The notes beneath the pieces are model-generated. The model ran no database searches, was not told the DNA's origin, and worked only from the letters and a program-made list of their open reading frames with translations. Below are positions 1-4,931 of a stretch of 5,435 nt of DNA, one piece after another (position 1 is the stretch's first letter; each line of letters begins with the position of its first letter). The DNA is taken from the NCBI GenBank assembly GCA_035640715.1, contig DASQVO010000150.1, positions 1-5,435 on the forward strand, in the 5' to 3' direction. The DNA is from DASQVO01 sp035640715 (GTDB taxonomy: Bacteria; Actinomycetota; Actinomycetes; Streptosporangiales; Streptosporangiaceae). Both the position numbers and the translations under genes were made by a program.

Positions 1-148
1 CGACGGGGCCGGCGGTGCTGACCCGGCCCGGGGCTCCGGCCTCGTCGGGCTGAAAGACCGCGTCGAGGCACTCGGCGGCACGATCACCATCGACAGCCCG
101 GCCGGGGCGGGCACGTCCCTGCACGCCGAACTCCCGCTCCCCGGCTAA
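1..148 (+). CDS. Sensor histidine kinase, C-terminal fragment (NarL-partner type HATPase domain)
   Basis: This is the end of a gene that begins before the window; it reads in frame from base 2 to the TAA at 146-148 (48 codons). The peptide carries the GSGLVGLKDRVEALGG block, which matches the G2 box and following helix of the HATPase_c ATP-binding domain. It closes with SPAGAGTSLHAELPL, the usual last two beta strands of actinobacterial kinases that pair with NarL/LuxR-type response regulators. By family knowledge the protein would autophosphorylate on a histidine and pass the phosphate to a response regulator; the sensor part lies outside the window, so the signal is unknown. No regulator gene follows directly. 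The next gene is a convergent dps, but a broken regulator end occurs at 922-1005. The identification as a histidine kinase end is firm; the subfamily is inferred. Confidence 0.88.
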   Translation, partial: DGAGGADPARGSGLVGLKDRVEALGGTITIDSPAGAGTSLHAELPLPG

Positions 149-196
149 CGGCCCGGTCCGCGCGCACCTCCCGGAATTCTGCTGGCCCTATGAGCG

Positions 197-251
197 CGCG
201 CTGCGCGGGCACGCCGATGAACACCTGCTTGCGGCGTGCCCGCGCAGCGCG
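197..251. terminator. Perfect 20-bp stem-loop between convergent genes
   Basis: Bases 197-216 and 232-251 are exact reverse complements (20 bp, almost all G/C) around a 15-nt loop. The element sits between the kinase stop (148) and the dps stop (275), which face each other. No T-run follows either arm, so it is not a classic intrinsic terminator, but U-less hairpins between convergent genes are common in high-GC actinomycetes. A bidirectional terminator or transcript-end stabiliser is the likely role (inference). Confidence 0.7.
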
Positions 252-274
252 GCCGTGGCCTGACTTCGCGGCTG

Positions 275-748
275 CTACTTCTGGACCTGAACCTGGAACA
301 TCCAGTGCATCTTCTCCAGCCCGTGCAGCGTGTCCTCGAACAGGTTCTCTGTCACCGGGTCGACTTCCGTGACGGAGCCCAGCCGCTCACGGAACCGCTT
401 ACCGATCGCGGCGAGGATGCCCGTGAAGGTGCTGACGACCTGCTCGTCCGTGATGTAGCCAGCGTCAAGCTGTTCTATCTCGGTGTCCCTGGCGATCGTG
501 GCCGCCCGGCCGTCAGGATTCACGCCGATGGAGATCGCGCGTTCGGCCATGATGTCCAGCTGATCGCGGGCCAGTTCTACTACCTCATCAAGCATTAGAT
601 GCAGTGGCCGGAAATTAGGTCCGGTCAGGTTCCAGTGCGCCTGCTTTGCCAGCAGGGACAAGTCAATCAGGTCAACCAGCGAGCCCTGCAGGGCGTCCCC
701 AGTGATCTTCTGCGCGTCATCCGCCAGTGGGCTTGTGACAGTGGCCAT
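275..748 (-). CDS. dps: Dps family ferritin-like DNA-protection protein (ferroxidase)
   Basis: The gene encodes a complete 157-residue protein of normal Dps length. Dps proteins form 12-subunit shells in the cytoplasm that oxidise Fe(II) with hydrogen peroxide and store the iron, limiting hydroxyl-radical damage; some also bind DNA. The full inter-subunit ferroxidase set is present with exact family spacing: H38 and W39 in AKQAHWNLTG, H50, D54, D65 and E69 (matching E. coli H51, H63, D67, D78 and E82), followed by the MAER signature. The C-terminus ends at LEKMHWMFQVQVQK, without the long basic tail of mycobacterial Dps; the N-terminus is short and not lysine-rich, so strong DNA binding is not evident. 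The start is supported by an AAAGGGGG ribosome site (752-759) just upstream of the ATG. It appears to be a single-gene unit, ending against the stem-loop at 197-251. Third-position G/C bias is weaker than in the 3941-5435 operon. Confidence 0.95.
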   Translation of the reverse strand: MATVTSPLADDAQKITGDALQGSLVDLIDLSLLAKQAHWNLTGPNFRPLHLMLDEVVELARDQLDIMAERAISIGVNPDGRAATIARDTEIEQLDAGYITDEQVVSTFTGILAAIGKRFRERLGSVTEVDPVTENLFEDTLHGLEKMHWMFQVQVQK

Positions 749-840
749 GATCCCCCTTTCATGTCATCGCTATTAAGTGACCTACCCGGCACTGACAGTG
801 ACTAACGGCTTAACCGGGATCAGTAAGCGCTCCCAGGGAT
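749..840 (-). promoter_or_regulatory. Upstream region of dps with a small palindrome
   Basis: This stretch is the 5' region of dps, read on the minus strand. It contains CACTGACAGTG (790-800), an inverted repeat with 5-bp arms, flanked by further AGTGAC-like words at 776-781 and 797-802. These could be a regulator site. The minus strand also has a relatively AT-rich patch (TTAATAG, within 770-777), but no convincing -35/-10 pair was found, so the promoter is only assumed to lie here. Confidence 0.25.
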
Positions 841-921
841 GTGGCGCTCACACGTCACGGTGATGCGTAGCGATCGTGGCGAGGACGATTGCGGCGAGCG
901 GCCGGAGCGCGAAGGAAACCC

Positions 922-1005
922 ATGCTCGCCAAGCTCGGCGCCCGCGACCGGGTCCAGCTCTTCATCGCCGCCTACGAGGCAGGCCTGGTATCACCGTCCC
1001 GGTGA
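922..1005 (+). pseudogene. Remnant of a NarL/LuxR-type response regulator (last 27 codons)
   Basis: The reading frame MLAKLGARDRVQLFIAAYEAGLVSPSR followed by TGA is close to the characteristic last helix and tail of NarL/FixJ-type response regulators with a LuxR helix-turn-helix, where LLAKLGARDRVQ...AYEAGLV is the standard ending. Nothing of the receiver domain remains, and in this frame a TAG occurs at 868-870. Just upstream, another frame (about 861-923) reads VAIVARTIAASGRSAKETH, which could be the decayed preceding helices joined through a frameshift; that part is speculative. With only the final 27 residues it cannot act as a regulator, unless it is made as a microprotein. It may be the leftover partner of a histidine kinase like the one ending at 148, since such genes are usually adjacent; dps now lies between them on the other strand. 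Confidence 0.68.
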
Positions 1006-1205
1006 TCACTGCCCGGCGGCCGCCACCGCGATAACCGGGTCTCAGGCCTCGGCTTGAGAAGCTTGTGGCCCCGGCGCCACATGTTATTTATTGAAAAATC
1101 GTGGATGTCCGCGCAATTGCGCCTACTAATCGGTAGGGTACGTCCTGGTGTGAGATGCCAGTTTCCCGCTAACAGGCTCACCTACCGAAAGAGAGCAGGT
1201 GCAGC
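1006..1205 (+). promoter_or_regulatory. Leader region of the repeat-tail protein gene
   Basis: No gene is seen here. An AT-rich patch (1081-1100, including TTGAAA at 1091-1096) stands out from the GC-rich surroundings and probably marks the promoter region, though no good -10 at standard spacing was found. GCGCAATTGCGC (1111-1122) is a perfect 12-bp palindrome and a possible operator. CGGTAGG (1131-1137) and CCTACCG (1181-1187) are complementary and would enclose a structured leader immediately before the ribosome site AGCAGG (1194-1199). No known riboswitch class was recognised. Confidence 0.35.
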
Positions 1206-2204
1206 ATGCTCGACGATGACCTGCCAGCCCAGCAGGAGTGGCCAGCCCAGCAGGAGTGGCTCGCGAAGTTGCGCGATGATCGCGACCAGCCCGCTGAATG
1301 GTATGGCTACGGCTACTTTGACGACGTTGTGGACGTGATCTGCGCGGATGCCTCCAGGCCGGGCCAGCGTGGCGGCTACGGGGCCGGACTTCGCGCGGGT
1401 CAGGAAGCGCGTGACGGCGCGGTTGGCCGGCACTCTGCCAAGTACAGCAAGCTTCGCCGCAGCCCCGGGGATCTCTCAGGGCCTGCCGGTAGTGCTGGCG
1501 CGGCAGGGCTGGCGGAACGCGTGTGGACCGGTACCAGGAACCGTGCGGGCGTGGCCGCGCTGACGGCCGCCGCGGTCGTGGGGACGGGCGTCAGCGCGGG
1601 CATGCTCGGCGTTATCCCTCTCACGCCGCCTGCCCTGTCACCTGGTGCGGCCACACCGACGTCGGCGGGCGTGCCGACCTCGTCGGTGCCGGAGACCGTA
1701 ACGACGGTCCAGCACCACGCCGCCGGGTATGTGGGTAAGCACCGGAAACTGCCCGCGGTGCCATCGTCATCGGTGACGCGTTACGGCACGCATTCGTCCG
1801 CGGCTGGGACCTCAGCGCCGGCGTCGTCGTCAGCACCCCAGGGTGGCACCGGCGCGAGCACGAGCGGTGGCAGCACGAGCAGCGGCAGCAAGAGCAGCGG
1901 CGGCAGCACGAGCACGAGCGGCGGCAGCAAGAGCAGCGGCGGCAGCACGAGCACGAGCGGCGGCAGCAAGAGCAGCGGCGGCAGCTCGAGCACCGGCGGC
2001 GGCAGCACGAGCACCGGCGGCGGCAGCACGAGCACGGGCGGCGGCAGCTCGAGCACGGGCGGCGGCAGCACCTCCGGTGGAGGGGGCACCAGCGGGAGCA
2101 CGAGCGGGACCAGTGGAGGGAGCACCGGCGGCAGCGGAAGTCAAGGAGGCCTGGTCGGCGGCCTCGTTGGCGGCGTCGGCGGACTGCTCGGCGGCCTGCT
2201 GTGA
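1206..2204 (+). CDS. Hypothetical single-pass membrane or surface protein with a long Gly/Ser/Thr repeat tail
   Basis: The gene encodes 332 residues and matches no family I recognise. The ATG has AGCAGG six bases upstream. Residues 1-50 are acidic and aromatic (duplicated PAQQEW, then WYGYGYFDDVVD). Residues 50-110 are basic and flexible. Residues 114-137 (AGVAALTAAAVV...GMLGVI) form one hydrophobic segment preceded by arginines, fitting a type II-like anchor with the C-terminus outside. Residues 138-200 are Pro/Ser/Thr-rich. From about 202 the chain is almost pure Gly/Ser/Thr with a few Lys, built from 13- and 7-residue repeats. The last 19 residues (GGLVGGLVGGVGGLLGGLL) form a glycine-hydrophobic tail. 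Such tails can act as flexible wall-spanning stalks or O-glycosylated linkers, but no sortase motif or enzyme domain is seen. For about 1385-1425 the +1 frame has better G/C third positions, so a compensated frameshift is possible. Expression and location are inferred. Confidence 0.72.
   Translation: MLDDDLPAQQEWPAQQEWLAKLRDDRDQPAEWYGYGYFDDVVDVICADASRPGQRGGYGAGLRAGQEARDGAVGRHSAKYSKLRRSPGDLSGPAGSAGAAGLAERVWTGTRNRAGVAALTAAAVVGTGVSAGMLGVIPLTPPALSPGAATPTSAGVPTSSVPETVTTVQHHAAGYVGKHRKLPAVPSSSVTRYGTHSSAAGTSAPASSSAPQGGTGASTSGGSTSSGSKSSGGSTSTSGGSKSSGGSTSTSGGSKSSGGSSSTGGGSTSTGGGSTSTGGGSSSTGGGSTSGGGGTSGSTSGTSGGSTGGSGSQGGLVGGLVGGVGGLLGGLL
1223..1258 (+). repeat. In-frame 18-bp tandem duplication
   Basis: The 18-bp unit GCCAGCCCAGCAGGAGTG occurs twice back to back (1223-1240 and 1241-1258) with no mismatch. 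It lies in the gene starting at 1206 and gives PAQQEWPAQQEW near the N-terminus. The identity suggests a recent slippage duplication. Confidence 0.95.
1884..1979 (+). repeat. 39-bp coding repeat, about 2.5 copies (SKSS/STSTS type)
   Basis: The word GGCAGCAAGAGCAGC starts at 1884, 1923 and 1962, giving an exact 39-bp period. The first two units are identical and the third is cut short where it merges into the 21-bp array. Each unit encodes 13 residues (GSKSSGGSTSTSG). The lysines occur only in this part of the tail. Confidence 0.9.
1980..2084 (+). repeat. 21-bp coding repeat, five copies (GS[ST]STGG type)
   Basis: GGCAGC begins successive units at 1980, 2001, 2022, 2043 and 2064, an exact 21-bp period. 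The seven-residue unit is GS(S/T)STGG; the last copy has drifted (GSTSGGG). Units differ only by TCG/ACG at the third codon and ACC/ACG at the fifth. A degenerate GGG/GST-rich stretch follows to about 2140. Confidence 0.9.
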
Positions 2205-2283
2205 TGATCGCAGCCGAGCCTGCCGCAACTCCAGGCGCCTACGAACTCTTCCGCTCCGACCGCGGGACGGCTTAGCGGTCCGG

Positions 2284-2328
2284 GCACTGCGGCCGCGGAG
2301 ATGACCGTCATCTCCGCGGCCGCAGTGC
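2284..2328. terminator. Perfect 22-bp stem-loop between convergent genes
   Basis: Bases 2284-2305 and 2307-2328 are exact reverse complements, a 22-bp GC-rich arm (with an internal GCGGCCGC NotI-like core) around a single central base, so the real loop would be 3-5 nt. It lies between the stop of the repeat-tail protein (2204) and the stop of the methyltransferase (2377). No T-run follows on either side. It occupies the same kind of position as the 197-251 hairpin and is likely a bidirectional terminator. Confidence 0.75.
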
Positions 2329-2342
2329 TGTCGGCGCATTCG

Positions 2343-2376
2343 ATCGTGACCGCGGCAGAATCGTGACCGCGGCAGA
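2343..2376. repeat. 17-bp perfect tandem repeat abutting the methyltransferase stop
   Basis: ATCGTGACCGCGGCAGA occurs twice without a gap (2343-2359 and 2360-2376), ending one base before the stop codon of the minus-strand methyltransferase. It probably arose by slippage; no coding role is seen. Confidence 0.9.
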
Positions 2377-3147
2377 TCAGCCTGGATCGCGTGCTTTCCT
2401 GGCGCGGACAATGACCATGTTGGCCCGGACATGGCTGTGGATACGGTCGTAGCCGAGCCGGTCGAGCATGCCGGGGATGTCGTCCGGGCTGAACATGCGG
2501 GCGTGGGCAATGTGCCCCAGCAGGCTGGTCAGCGGCCTGGTCAGCGGTGCGGTGAGGCCTGTGGGCCAGCAGGTAGCCATGACCAGCAGCCAGCCTCCTG
2601 GCCTGAGGATCCGCGTCATTTCGGCCAGCGCCCGGGCGGGATCGGCGACCAGCATGATCACCGCGGTGGCGCAGACGGCGTCGGCGCTGGCCTCGCGCAG
2701 CGGGAGGTGCTCGGCGTCCCCGCGCACCAGGCCCATGTTCGGCCTGGCCTGGCCGACCGCGTGCACCAGCATCGGGGCCGACATGTCCACCCCTACGGCC
2801 AGGCCGCCGGGGGCTACGGCGTCGGCGAGAGTGACCGTAACGTTGCCGGGCCCGCAGCCGACATCGACCACGATGTTCCCCGGCGTGAGCTGAAGCTGCC
2901 GGGCGACCGAGCGGTAGCTGGGCACCAGAGAGGACGCCAGGGCCGGCTGGATGCGGCGCCACAGATCTGAACCGAAGCTGGTCTGCCACAGCGACTGGGC
3001 TCCGCGGCTGGCTGGCACGGGTTCCCGGGCCAGGGTGTCGAGGTACCCGTCCACAGGCTGCCAGGCCACATCCGGGCGCATGAGCTTCCGGACCTGGTCC
3101 ATGGTCGTCAGCGGCTGGGACGCGGGCCGTGGATGCTCGGCGGCCAT
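2377..3147 (-). CDS. Class I SAM-dependent methyltransferase (UbiE/Methyltransf_11-like)
   Basis: This is a complete Rossmann-fold methyltransferase that would transfer a methyl group from S-adenosylmethionine; the acceptor cannot be told from sequence. Counting from the ATG at 3147 (256 residues), motif I VVDVGCGPGN is at about 93-102, the acidic residue ending beta 2 (GVDMS) is D121, motif II-like GDAEHLPL is at 143-150, and RILRPGGWLLVM follows, the usual motif III loop. About 75 residues precede motif I, with SLWQTSFGSDLWRRIQPALA as a possible substrate-side helix. A GTG start nine bases upstream (3156) is possible. However, AGAAGGTGA there is an excellent ribosome site for the ATG, and the GTG lies inside it, so ATG is preferred. 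The gene stands alone; its stop lies by the 17-bp repeat and the hairpin at 2284-2328. Nothing adjacent suggests the substrate. Confidence 0.9.
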   Translation of the reverse strand: MAAEHPRPASQPLTTMDQVRKLMRPDVAWQPVDGYLDTLAREPVPASRGAQSLWQTSFGSDLWRRIQPALASSLVPSYRSVARQLQLTPGNIVVDVGCGPGNVTVTLADAVAPGGLAVGVDMSAPMLVHAVGQARPNMGLVRGDAEHLPLREASADAVCATAVIMLVADPARALAEMTRILRPGGWLLVMATCWPTGLTAPLTRPLTSLLGHIAHARMFSPDDIPGMLDRLGYDRIHSHVRANMVIVRARKARDPG

Positions 3148-3263
3148 GAGATTCACCTTCTGGATCCTGGAGTGGCTACGTTTGTGATCAGCCCAGCGCG
3201 CGGGCGGTGATCAGGCTGTATACGGGTGCCCCCGATGCCCAATCACCAAGCCGGGCGTGCGGC

Positions 3264-3380
3264 TTAGCGCGGGCCGGCGCCCCGCTCACAGGAAAGCCCG
3301 GTCCGGGGGGACGATGTGCACCCCGACATCCATATCCCGCAGAGCACCAGCCAGATCACATTCAGGATGGCTCTGATCAT
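3264..3380 (-). pseudogene. Truncated YccF-family membrane protein N-terminus
   Basis: The minus-strand frame from the ATG at 3380 to the TAA at 3264-3266 encodes 38 residues beginning MIRAILNVIWLVLCGIWM. This closely matches the conserved start of YccF-domain (DUF307) inner-membrane proteins, typically M(R/I)xxLNxIWLVLCGxWLxLGY. Homology ends at about residue 18; the rest (SGCTSSPRTGLS...) is unrelated, and the remaining membrane segments are missing, whereas the family is normally over 100 residues. It is therefore probably a broken gene with its 3' part deleted or replaced. A weak GAGGG lies just before the ATG. An 18-residue match limits certainty. Confidence 0.55.
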
Positions 3381-3513
3381 GCCCTCGCCCCCAACCCGGC
3401 ACCGGCCCGTCCCTGCGGGCGCGGCTGACCCTCAGGACCTACCCCGTACCTCCCGGTGCTCACTCTTGCTGGGTGATCCTCTGCTCAGTGCCTACCGGCC
3501 CCGTGTGGCCGGC

Positions 3514-3612
3514 GCTGGCCGGAATGGACGTCGCGTTGCTGACCAGGGTGGCCCAGGGATTCTCCTCGATCAGCCGTCGCACGACGCGCGGATCGCGCTC
3601 GCCGTGAGCGAG
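3514..3612 (-). pseudogene. Fragment resembling the N-terminus of a PaiB-like FMN-binding protein
   Basis: On the minus strand the frame reads LAHGERDPRVVRRLIEENPWATLVSNATSIPAS. The pattern (D)P..(V)..LI..NP.ATLVS......AS resembles the opening helix and first strand of PaiB-type FMN-binding proteins and related flavin-reductase-like split-barrel proteins (usual start ...F...D...L..LI...P.ATLVT......A.H.P). The region before LAHG looks noncoding, and after S91 of this frame the expected HxPxxL does not follow, so the gene is truncated at both ends. The frame itself stays open from 3786 to 3460. The family assignment is tentative. Confidence 0.45.
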
Positions 3613-3759
3613 GCAGCGGCACCTTGCAGCTAGCGGGGGCTTCGCAGTCCAGCTGGCCAGGTCAGCGGATTTCCTGCTGTCGTCCAAGACGGTGCGCCCC
3701 GGCGAGGGCCTCGTTATGGCCGTACCGGAGCGGAACCGGCGTACCCCGCGGCGGCTGCT

Positions 3760-3789
3760 TTGACAAGGCCGCCCAGCGTGCGGCATAGT
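3760..3789 (+). promoter_or_regulatory. Sigma-70-like promoter of the dehydrogenase/M24 operon
   Basis: TTGACA (3760-3765) matches the -35 consensus exactly and is followed after 18 bp by CATAGT (3784-3789), a 4/6 match to the -10. A transcript would begin near 3796, inside the first TGCAATCG repeat, so a protein bound there would interfere with transcription. TACAAT (3804-3809) is a better -10 but lacks a good -35 at 16-18 bp. Confidence 0.5.
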
Positions 3790-3908
3790 TGCAATCGGTT
3801 GCCTACAATCGATTGCAGTTGATCAGTAAGACATTCTTACTGATCAATGCAGTGATAAGTGGGAGCTGTACGGTTTTAAGTGTGGGATTCGACTGCAATC
3901 GAACTGCA
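3790..3908 (+). promoter_or_regulatory. Three TGCAATCG operator-like repeats
   Basis: The octamer TGCAATCG occurs at 3790-3797 (+), as its reverse complement CGATTGCA at 3810-3817, and at 3894-3901 (+). The second and third copies extend to a 10-bp match (CGATTGCAGT versus ACTGCAATCG). Each copy sits in local dyad symmetry: GCAATCGGTTGC, CAATCGATTG, and TGCA-N7-TGCA. The repeats flank the predicted transcription start and leader, as expected for binding sites of a dimeric regulator; the regulator is not in the window. Confidence 0.5.
3819..3847 (+). promoter_or_regulatory. 13-bp perfect palindrome in the operon leader
   Basis: TTGATCAGTAAGA (3819-3831) and TCTTACTGATCAA (3835-3847) are exact reverse complements around a 3-nt CAT loop. 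The AT content is high for this genome and no T-run follows, so it fits a dimer-binding operator better than a terminator, although as RNA it would form a hairpin about 95 nt upstream of the start codon. Confidence 0.55.
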
Positions 3909-3940
3909 TACGCCGCGGCGCTGCTGCGGGGGAGTAACCG

Positions 3941-4894
3941 ATGAGCGGAGGACATATGGCGAACAGCGAGGGACCAGGGACCCGGATCGGCTGGATCGGC
4001 TCGGGACGGATGGGTGCTGCCATGGTCATCCGGCTGCTAAGGGCAGGCGCCGACGTCGCGGTGTACAACCGGACCCGGGCCAAAGCGGAGGCGCTGACCG
4101 GGGCCGGGGCGACGGTGGTGGACCGGCCGGCTGACCTGGCGGACCGGGACGTGGTGTTCACGATGGTCTCCGGTTCGGCCGACCTGCTGGACGTGACCTG
4201 CGGTGAGGGCGGGGTGCTCACCGGGGAGTCCGCTCCCGGTGTCCTGATCGACTCCTCGACGGTCTCGGCCGAGGTGTCCGCTCAGGTCCGTGCGGCGGCC
4301 GCCACGGCCGGCACCGCGTTCCTGGCCGCGCCGGTGAGCGGCAACCCGAAGGTCGTGAGCTCCGGTGGCCTCACCCTCGCGGTCTCCGGCCCCGAGGACG
4401 CCTACCACGCGGCCGAGCCGCTGCTGCGGCAGCTGGGGCGCGGGGTCACCTACGTCGGCGAGGGCGACGTGGCCCGGCTGGTGAAGATCTGCCACAACGT
4501 CCTGCTCGGTGTTGTGATCCAGTCCTTGTCCGAGATCACCGTGCTGGCCGAGAAGGGCGGCACCAGCCGCGCCGCGTTCCTGGAATTCCTGAACAATTCG
4601 GTGATGGGCTCGGCGTTCACCCGCTACAAGTCCCCCGCGCTGGTCAACCTGGACTTCACGCCCACCTTCACCATGCCCCTGCTGCGGAAGGACTTCGATC
4701 TCGGCCTGGCCGCCGCGCGGGAGCTTGAGGCGCCGATGCCGGTCGCCTCGGCGACGGCGCAGATCGTCGCCAGCGCGGTCGGCGCGGGACACCGGGACAA
4801 CGACTTCGCCGAGCTGATTCTCGAGCAGGCGCGCCGGGCCGGCCTGGAGCTCAAGCCAGAGAACGTCGAGGTGGACGACGGCCTCGGCGGGTGA
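3941..4894 (+). CDS. NADP-type beta-hydroxyacid dehydrogenase (3-hydroxyisobutyrate dehydrogenase-like)
   Basis: This is a complete 317-residue cytoplasmic member of the 3-hydroxyisobutyrate/tartronate-semialdehyde/6-phosphogluconate dehydrogenase superfamily, which interconverts beta-hydroxyacids and semialdehydes (or reduces related aldehydes) with NAD(P). The Rossmann glycine motif IGWIGSGRMG is at 16-25. NRT (43-45) ends beta 2; an arginine there usually indicates NADPH. The substrate loop DSSTVS is at 104-109, and APVSGNPKVVSSGGLTLAVSG (130-150) replaces the usual APVSGGxxGAxxGxLT. Catalytic K182 and N186 sit in KICHN, where the first of the usual two asparagines is histidine. The altered loop suggests a substrate other than 3-hydroxyisobutyrate. 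ATG 3941 has GGGGGAG six bases upstream; ATG 3956 (MANSEG) has GGAGG four bases upstream and is also plausible. It is the first gene of an operon with the M24 protein 37 nt downstream, behind the regulated promoter at 3760. Third codon positions are almost all G or C. Confidence 0.92.
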   Translation: MSGGHMANSEGPGTRIGWIGSGRMGAAMVIRLLRAGADVAVYNRTRAKAEALTGAGATVVDRPADLADRDVVFTMVSGSADLLDVTCGEGGVLTGESAPGVLIDSSTVSAEVSAQVRAAAATAGTAFLAAPVSGNPKVVSSGGLTLAVSGPEDAYHAAEPLLRQLGRGVTYVGEGDVARLVKICHNVLLGVVIQSLSEITVLAEKGGTSRAAFLEFLNNSVMGSAFTRYKSPALVNLDFTPTFTMPLLRKDFDLGLAAARELEAPMPVASATAQIVASAVGAGHRDNDFAELILEQARRAGLELKPENVEVDDGLGG

Positions 4895-4931
4895 GGCCGC
4901 TTTTCACGCCGACCAGGAAAGGGGAACACCG

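Larger units (their letters stand above)
3148..3759. other. Gene-free decayed region with coding relics
   Basis: No intact gene of normal size is credible in this stretch. Two minus-strand relics are listed separately (3264-3380 and 3514-3612). A third, weaker one is a frame ending DWASGAPVYSLITARALG at the stop 3188-3190 (-), 40 bases upstream of the methyltransferase start; it looks like an ordinary protein C-terminus but was not recognised. Bases 3381-3513 and 3613-3759 show only short frames with no family resemblance; one plus-strand frame (around 3640-3762) reads ADFLLSSKTVRPGEGLVMAV and may also be a relic. The methyltransferase promoter should lie near 3150-3260 on the minus strand, but no clear -35/-10 was found. 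Confidence 0.6.

Noticed and set aside
236..598. 120-codon plus-strand frame opposite dps
   Set aside because: It is antisense to a complete Dps gene with all ferroxidase residues; no ribosome site or recognisable product.
1348..1563. Frameshifted coding segment inside the repeat-tail gene
   Set aside because: The +1 frame has better G/C third positions over roughly 1385-1425, but no family match supports either frame, and the frame from 1206 is uninterrupted with a membrane segment after this stretch. Mentioned only as a possibility.
1884..2084. CRISPR-like array
   Set aside because: The repeats are directly tandem, without unique spacers, and are in frame within a coding gene.
1781..2510. 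Long Ala/Arg-rich or Pro/Leu-rich open frames overlapping the Gly/Ser/Thr tail on both strands
   Set aside because: The repeats are multiples of three bases and use few codons, so the other frames stay open automatically. Their products are low-complexity, and they lack good ribosome sites.
2431..2970. 179-codon plus-strand frame opposite the methyltransferase
   Set aside because: It is antisense to a gene with clear SAM-binding motifs; the product has no recognisable features.
2141..2989. 282-codon minus-strand frame in another phase over the methyltransferase
   Set aside because: The same strand carries the methyltransferase with intact motifs in a different frame; this one is Arg/Ala/Gly-rich shadow sequence crossing the terminator hairpin.
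3819..3847. Palindrome as an intrinsic terminator or IS terminal repeat
   Set aside because: There is no T-run, it lies inside the leader of an operon, and no transposase or second copy is present.
4037..4792. 251-codon minus-strand frame opposite the dehydrogenase
   Set aside because: High third-position G/C in the true gene keeps the opposite frame open; the peptide is rich in R/G/H and has no family resemblance.
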